From NCBI GenBank assembly GCA_025716855.1, contig JAIXMQ010000089.1, positions 23,159 to 87,158 on the forward strand: 64,000 bases of DNA, read 5' to 3'. The notes below the pieces were generated by a model. That model saw only the letters and a program-made list of their open reading frames with translations, made no database searches and had not been told where the DNA came from. The position numbers were made by a program, and so were the translations under genes. Shown piece by piece: positions 60,771-64,000 of the stretch; positions within the stretch are counted from its first letter, which is position 1, and each line of letters opens with the position of its first letter. The DNA comes from Pilaira anomala. Its lineage: Eukaryota > Mucoromycota > Mucoromycetes > Mucorales > Mucoraceae.

Positions 60771-60998
60771 CTAAGGAGTAGAACTAACACATCCAGCTAT
60801 ACATGCAGCATATGCGGACTCACAACCCACGACACTAAATGGACCGAAAAAACCCGTCGAGGCATAGCACGTTGCCCTAGCAGCTGCACACATGGATTCG
60901 CATACGGAATACGTTAAAACGCCACCATAGCATGGATTTGTGGACATCATTACAATAATAAGGAAAAATATACTGAGTGAATATCTTTTAACAAGCAT
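60771..60998 (-). CDS. Small secreted cysteine-rich protein
   Basis: A 75-residue product. A basic start (MLVKRYS) and hydrophobic segment (LSIFFLIIVMMS) form a signal peptide, probably cut after CYG at about residue 25. The mature 50 residues contain six Cys in mirror-image spacing: C-x3-C-x6-C, 14 residues, C-x6-C-x3-C. It is Ala/Gly/Ser-rich with few charges. It resembles the product at 61521-61790 in sequence and layout, so the two are tandem paralogues about 520 bases apart. I do not know a function, and nothing in the sequence shows one. A TATATAAA box lies 49 bases upstream of the ATG. Confidence 0.75.
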   Translation of the reverse strand: MLVKRYSLSIFFLIIVMMSTNPCYGGVLTYSVCESMCAAARATCYASTGFFGPFSVVGCESAYAACIAGCVSSTP

Positions 60999-61520
60999 TT
61001 TTTAAAGTTAACTAAAGTGAAAAGGCAAATCAGAAAAACAATTTTATTTATATATTCTTCATCCAACTTTAGCTTGTGGGTAGTGAAATAATAATAATTC
61101 CATTATTTTTAGATTTGAATAGGAAATTTATAATTAAATCAATATGATATACAGCAGTAAACACTTCTCGTCATTTCTTACGAATTTTTGCATCATCAAT
61201 ACTATTTCCACCAGACTACATAATATTTAGATTCTCACGCAAATTAAAACAACTTCAAACTCTGGCCGTGTTTTTTTATATCAAGCTTTACTGAAAGGCA
61301 TCTCTCTATAAAGGCCTTGAATTTAATTAAGTTAGTGTATGTATTTGCTCTTCTTACAGACTCATCTACATGCATATATAGCAAACATATAAAATTTATA
61401 AATAAATATATCAACTTAACGATTGACCTATTACATAATGTGATAAATGTTTATTGTTTATCAGAAATAGAAGTTGCTTTATTATTTATATTAATAGTTT
61501 GACTAAAAATACTGAAAATA
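60999..61520. other. Spacer between two small secreted-protein genes
   Basis: It contains the promoter of the 60771-60998 gene (TATATAAA on the minus strand at 61047-61054) and otherwise AT-rich DNA. The 61-codon frame at 61317-61502 is not convincing. Confidence 0.4.
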
Positions 61521-61790
61521 TCAAGGAGTAGGAGCACATCCAGCTGCTACACAAGCGGCCATACAGGTACCAAGAGCTGCGTTACAACCCATAATTGCGA
61601 AAGGAATACCAAGACCAAGAGTAACCGTACCAAATGTAGAACCGGCAGCGGCATAACAAGCAACAGCCACTGCATTACAGCCGCTTTGACATACACCATA
61701 TGCAGCTGGACCACCATAAGATCCTTTCATAAGCAATACGATAACAGTAAGGAATAATAAGCGTTTTAAAAAGTTGTTATTAAAAGACAT
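61521..61790 (-). CDS. Small secreted cysteine-rich protein, paralogue
   Basis: An 89-residue product. A signal peptide (LKRLLFLTVIVLLM) is probably cut near GSYG at residue 27. The mature part begins GPAAYGVCQSGCNAVAVACY and holds seven Cys: C-x3-C-x6-C, 23 residues, C-x6-C-x3-C, plus a final Cys near the end (AAGCAPTP). The middle is Gly- and hydrophobic-rich (FGTVTLGLGIPFAIMG). It is almost uncharged. It shares layout with the neighbouring 75-residue protein. I recognise the layout as a recurring type of small fungal secreted protein but cannot name a function. A TATAAA box at 61858-61863 is 68 bases upstream. Confidence 0.8.
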   Translation of the reverse strand: MSFNNNFLKRLLFLTVIVLLMKGSYGGPAAYGVCQSGCNAVAVACYAAAGSTFGTVTLGLGIPFAIMGCNAALGTCMAACVAAGCAPTP

Positions 61791-62237
61791 TTTAGTAATT
61801 ACTTGATTGAAGAGAAATAAAAAAGAGAGAGAGAAAAGTCATAAAAAAATAAAACGTTTTATATGAAAAATTTAGTCATTTTTTTTTTTTCAATTTATCA
61901 TCAAGTAATACACAGGTATTTAAAAAAGCTGAAGTTGTTTACATCTTTTCCATTAGCTGTTACTAAGTATGACAGCAATCCTCCTTTTTTTTAGGCTGGT
62001 CCCTCGTCCTCTAATATTCATAGTTAAACCGATATAATATCTTTTATGGATATGTTGCCAATTCCATATGAGAGCATCCCCAACGGTCACGTTAAATGTT
62101 AAATTACACAAAAAATTTAACAAATCTCATCCCCAATGGTCGTGCGGAATTTGTTAAATTAACAATGCAGGTCAAATTATTTAAATTAAACAATATTTTA
62201 AAAAGGTATAAAAAAAAAATCTTTACAAGATTTCCTC

Positions 62238-62282
<45 letters not shown>

Positions 62283-62464
62283 TACAATAATTATTTAAAA
62301 AAAGTTACTAGTGCTTTAGCCTTTATAATCCGGAAAGGAAAAGTTTCTGAATTCAAAGTTTCCCAAGACAAACCACGAGGAGGTCCACTAGCTGAAGTCT
62401 CAAAAATAAGAATGCAACGGATAAGTACAACAACACAACAATCAATGATAATATTTTTCTTAGA
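61791..62464. other. Promoter region and AT-rich spacer
   Basis: It includes the TATAAA of the gene at 61521-61790, a direct repeat of TGTTAAAT/TCCCCAA-type sequence near 62085-62160, and a T run of about 42 near 62239-62280. A minus-strand frame at 62291-62491 contains a Pro/Ser-rich stretch (ETSASGPPRGLSWETLNS) that might be part of a protein, but no gene structure is clear. Confidence 0.35.
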
Positions 62465-62865
62465 GATGACTACCATGATAAGAACCATCAATCCAACTCT
62501 CCCTACGATATTCGTATGGTTTTACGTGCCATTACACCCAGGATTAAACTGCACGAACCGCTCGTAAACGAGGACGGAAGAGAAGGAGACAGGACTTACC
62601 AAGATAGAACATACTCGCCAAAAAATAGAATCACTAACTGCTGCGGTGTTGTGGCAACAATCAACCTTTGATCATAATACTTTCCTTTGAGATGACATCT
62701 ACCGAGATGAGAACCATCAATCCAACTCTCCCTACGATATCCGTATGGTTTTACGTGCCATTACACCCAGGATTGAACTGCACGAACCGCTCGTAAACGA
62801 GGACGGAAGAGAAGGAGACAGGACCCATCAAGATAGAGCATACTCGCCAGAAAATAGAACTCACA
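62465..62865 (+). repeat. Direct duplication of a roughly 170-base unit
   Basis: Copies at about 62465-62632 and 62690-62865 are more than 85 percent identical by eye. In one plus-strand frame both copies stay open for over 50 codons, with NHQSNSPYDIRMVLRAITPR then LHEPLVNEDGREGDRT and, in the copies, YQDRTYSPKNR or HQDRAYSPENR. The first copy is preceded by TTCTTAG. This could be a duplicated exon of a small hydrophilic protein; no start codon or family is recognised. The duplicates differ by both silent and amino-acid-changing substitutions. Confidence 0.6.
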
Positions 62866-62887
62866 AAACTTGATCATTGCTTTTACA

Positions 62888-63125
62888 AACCCGTTGCATT
62901 GCTGAAACTGTTAGAAACTGCTTGGAAACATAATATAAAAAAAAAAAAAAATAACTTACCATCATAACAACAACCGTTTTGTCCTTTTGATTTCAAGTTC
63001 CAGCAGATTACAAATAGCGATATTTTTAAAATGAGTGTTAGAAACTGTTAGAAACTGTTTGGAAACATATATATATATAAAATAAAATAAAGAGTAACTT
63101 ACCATCATAACAACAACAACTAAAG
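62888..63125 (-). repeat. Direct duplication of an exon-end/intron-start unit
   Basis: On the minus strand two copies of GTTGTTGTTATGATGGTAAG are each followed by an A/T-rich tract and GTTTCCA(A)RCAGTTTCTAACA. The copies start near 62985 and 63117, about 130 bases apart. Each GTAAGTTA looks like a splice donor, so this may be a duplicated exon with the first part of its intron. Upstream of the second copy lie three short repeats of TGACAGGTGYTGCTA at about 63155-63205. Confidence 0.5.
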
Positions 63126-63229
63126 CAGCACCAGTATTAGTCAGAGCAATACCTATCATAGCAACACCTGTCATAGCAGCACCTGTCATAGCAACACCAC
63201 CAGCCATAACAATAACCGGTAACACCAAT

Positions 63230-64000
63230 AAACAAACACCCGGTGATAACAGCAGAAAATCGATACTATGGCATCATATTAACTGTATCACAAATAGAAC
63301 AAGATACCCGACAAAAGAAACCCAGAAGCAACTGGTATTCAAATCTTTAAATCTTTATGCAGCAATACACTTAACCTCCCAGAAGTAAACTTCTAGGACC
63401 AGAAACTATCCCATGGTAAGTTAATTACAGATGAAGAATAAAGAAATGTCGACATCTATACTAATCTGCAAGTAGAGAACTAATGCATTACACTTCGAGA
63501 AGTGCTGATTGCGGCATGTCAAAACATTGTAAATGTTCTACGGTAAGAAAACCGCTACATTCGCATCACAATCAAACAATAGAACACCATACTTTGCAAA
63601 AGAAATGATAAAGATGAGTATAAAAAGAGGAACAACAGGGTTATTTTGTATATTTTTTTTTATTCGTAATCTTGATGATGACGTTTCCAAAAAAAAGTGT
63701 GTCACAAAAAAAAAACCACAGAGACTGAAGCGCCGTAGAAACAGAATTTATTATTATCTCACCTTAACATGAACGTAAAGGCTTTATTATTTTCAAACTA
63801 ATGTTGTAGTTACAGTCTTTGGTCAGATTGAAAGTTTAATTGAGCTCCATGAGTGAATTTAAAAGTAGGTAAAGAGCAACAGTGGAAATATTATTACTCT
63901 ATATTATATATAAAACGAGGATATCTTTCAATTAATGAGTGTGTAAAAACAATTACAACATTACTTTTGATTGTGGTTTTGTGTAAGCGTATTACCAACA
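63230..64000. other. Window end, no gene recognised
   Basis: AT-rich sequence with short frames (for example 63533-63772, Lys-rich near its end) that show no recognisable feature. A gene starting or ending beyond the window cannot be excluded. Confidence 0.4.

Noticed and set aside
62291..62491. 66-codon minus-strand frame with ETSASGPPRGLSWETLNS
   Set aside because: A short protein-like stretch is present, but start, splice sites and family are not clear, so no gene is called.

Overview
The window looks like nuclear DNA of an early-diverging fungus, most likely a mucoralean (Mucoromycota). The evidence is AT-rich sequence full of A and T homopolymers, genes split by many short introns with GTAAG donors, and proteins of fungal type: a KCH-type potassium transporter, an ENA-type sodium ATPase, a protein O-mannosyltransferase and a type I metacaspase. 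This assignment is inferred from gene content and style; no marker gene for species identification is present. No rRNA, tRNA or CRISPR array was recognised.

Layout. Positions 1 to about 10,000 are gene-poor and hold decayed material: a deleted Tc1/mariner element (4273-4991) and an F-box-like pseudogene (5093-6350). From 10,047 to 21,843 genes are dense: metacaspase, RNA polymerase I/III subunit AC19, OST3/OST6 oligosaccharyltransferase subunit, a C9orf85-like zinc protein, ribosome assembly factor Rsa3, spliceosomal Prp4 and a PMT mannosyltransferase. At 22,108-24,303 there is a PIF/Harbinger-type transposase gene with a reading-frame break, followed by unidentified coding debris. A 2.8 kb homopolymer-rich spacer precedes a bHLH-zipper regulator (27,114-28,320), then a plasma-membrane-type syntaxin and a J-domain protein. 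A gene-poor stretch with a foldback (MITE-like) element follows, then eEF1B-alpha, threonine dehydratase and an Asn-rich protein with a repeated SIL[ML]N motif. After another repeat-bearing spacer come branchpoint-binding protein BBP/SF1 and, divergently, the ENA-type ATPase. Positions 47,000-49,500 hold orphan coding fragments, including a piece of a CHD1-type chromatin remodeller. Then come a KCH-type potassium transporter, a secreted CAP/PR-1 protein, 4.4 kb of near-empty DNA, importin beta (13 exons) and a terminal region with two paralogous small secreted cysteine proteins and local tandem duplications.

Functional themes. Most genes are housekeeping: transcription (AC19), splicing (Prp4, BBP), ribosome assembly (Rsa3), translation (eEF1B), nuclear import (Kap95), secretory glycosylation (OST3/6, PMT), exocytosis (syntaxin) and isoleucine synthesis (Ilv1). 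Two cation transporters, ENA-like (Na+/K+ efflux) and KCH-like (K+ uptake), lie about 4 kb apart. The three genes for secreted proteins have TATA boxes 49-68 bases upstream of the ATG.

Exon coordinates were derived by hand from splice signals and frame continuity and may be off by a base or two. No previously undescribed multi-gene system is convincingly visible. The best candidates for novelty are the small secreted proteins with mirror-symmetric cysteine spacing, the SIL[ML]N repeat protein, and the orphan exon fragments.
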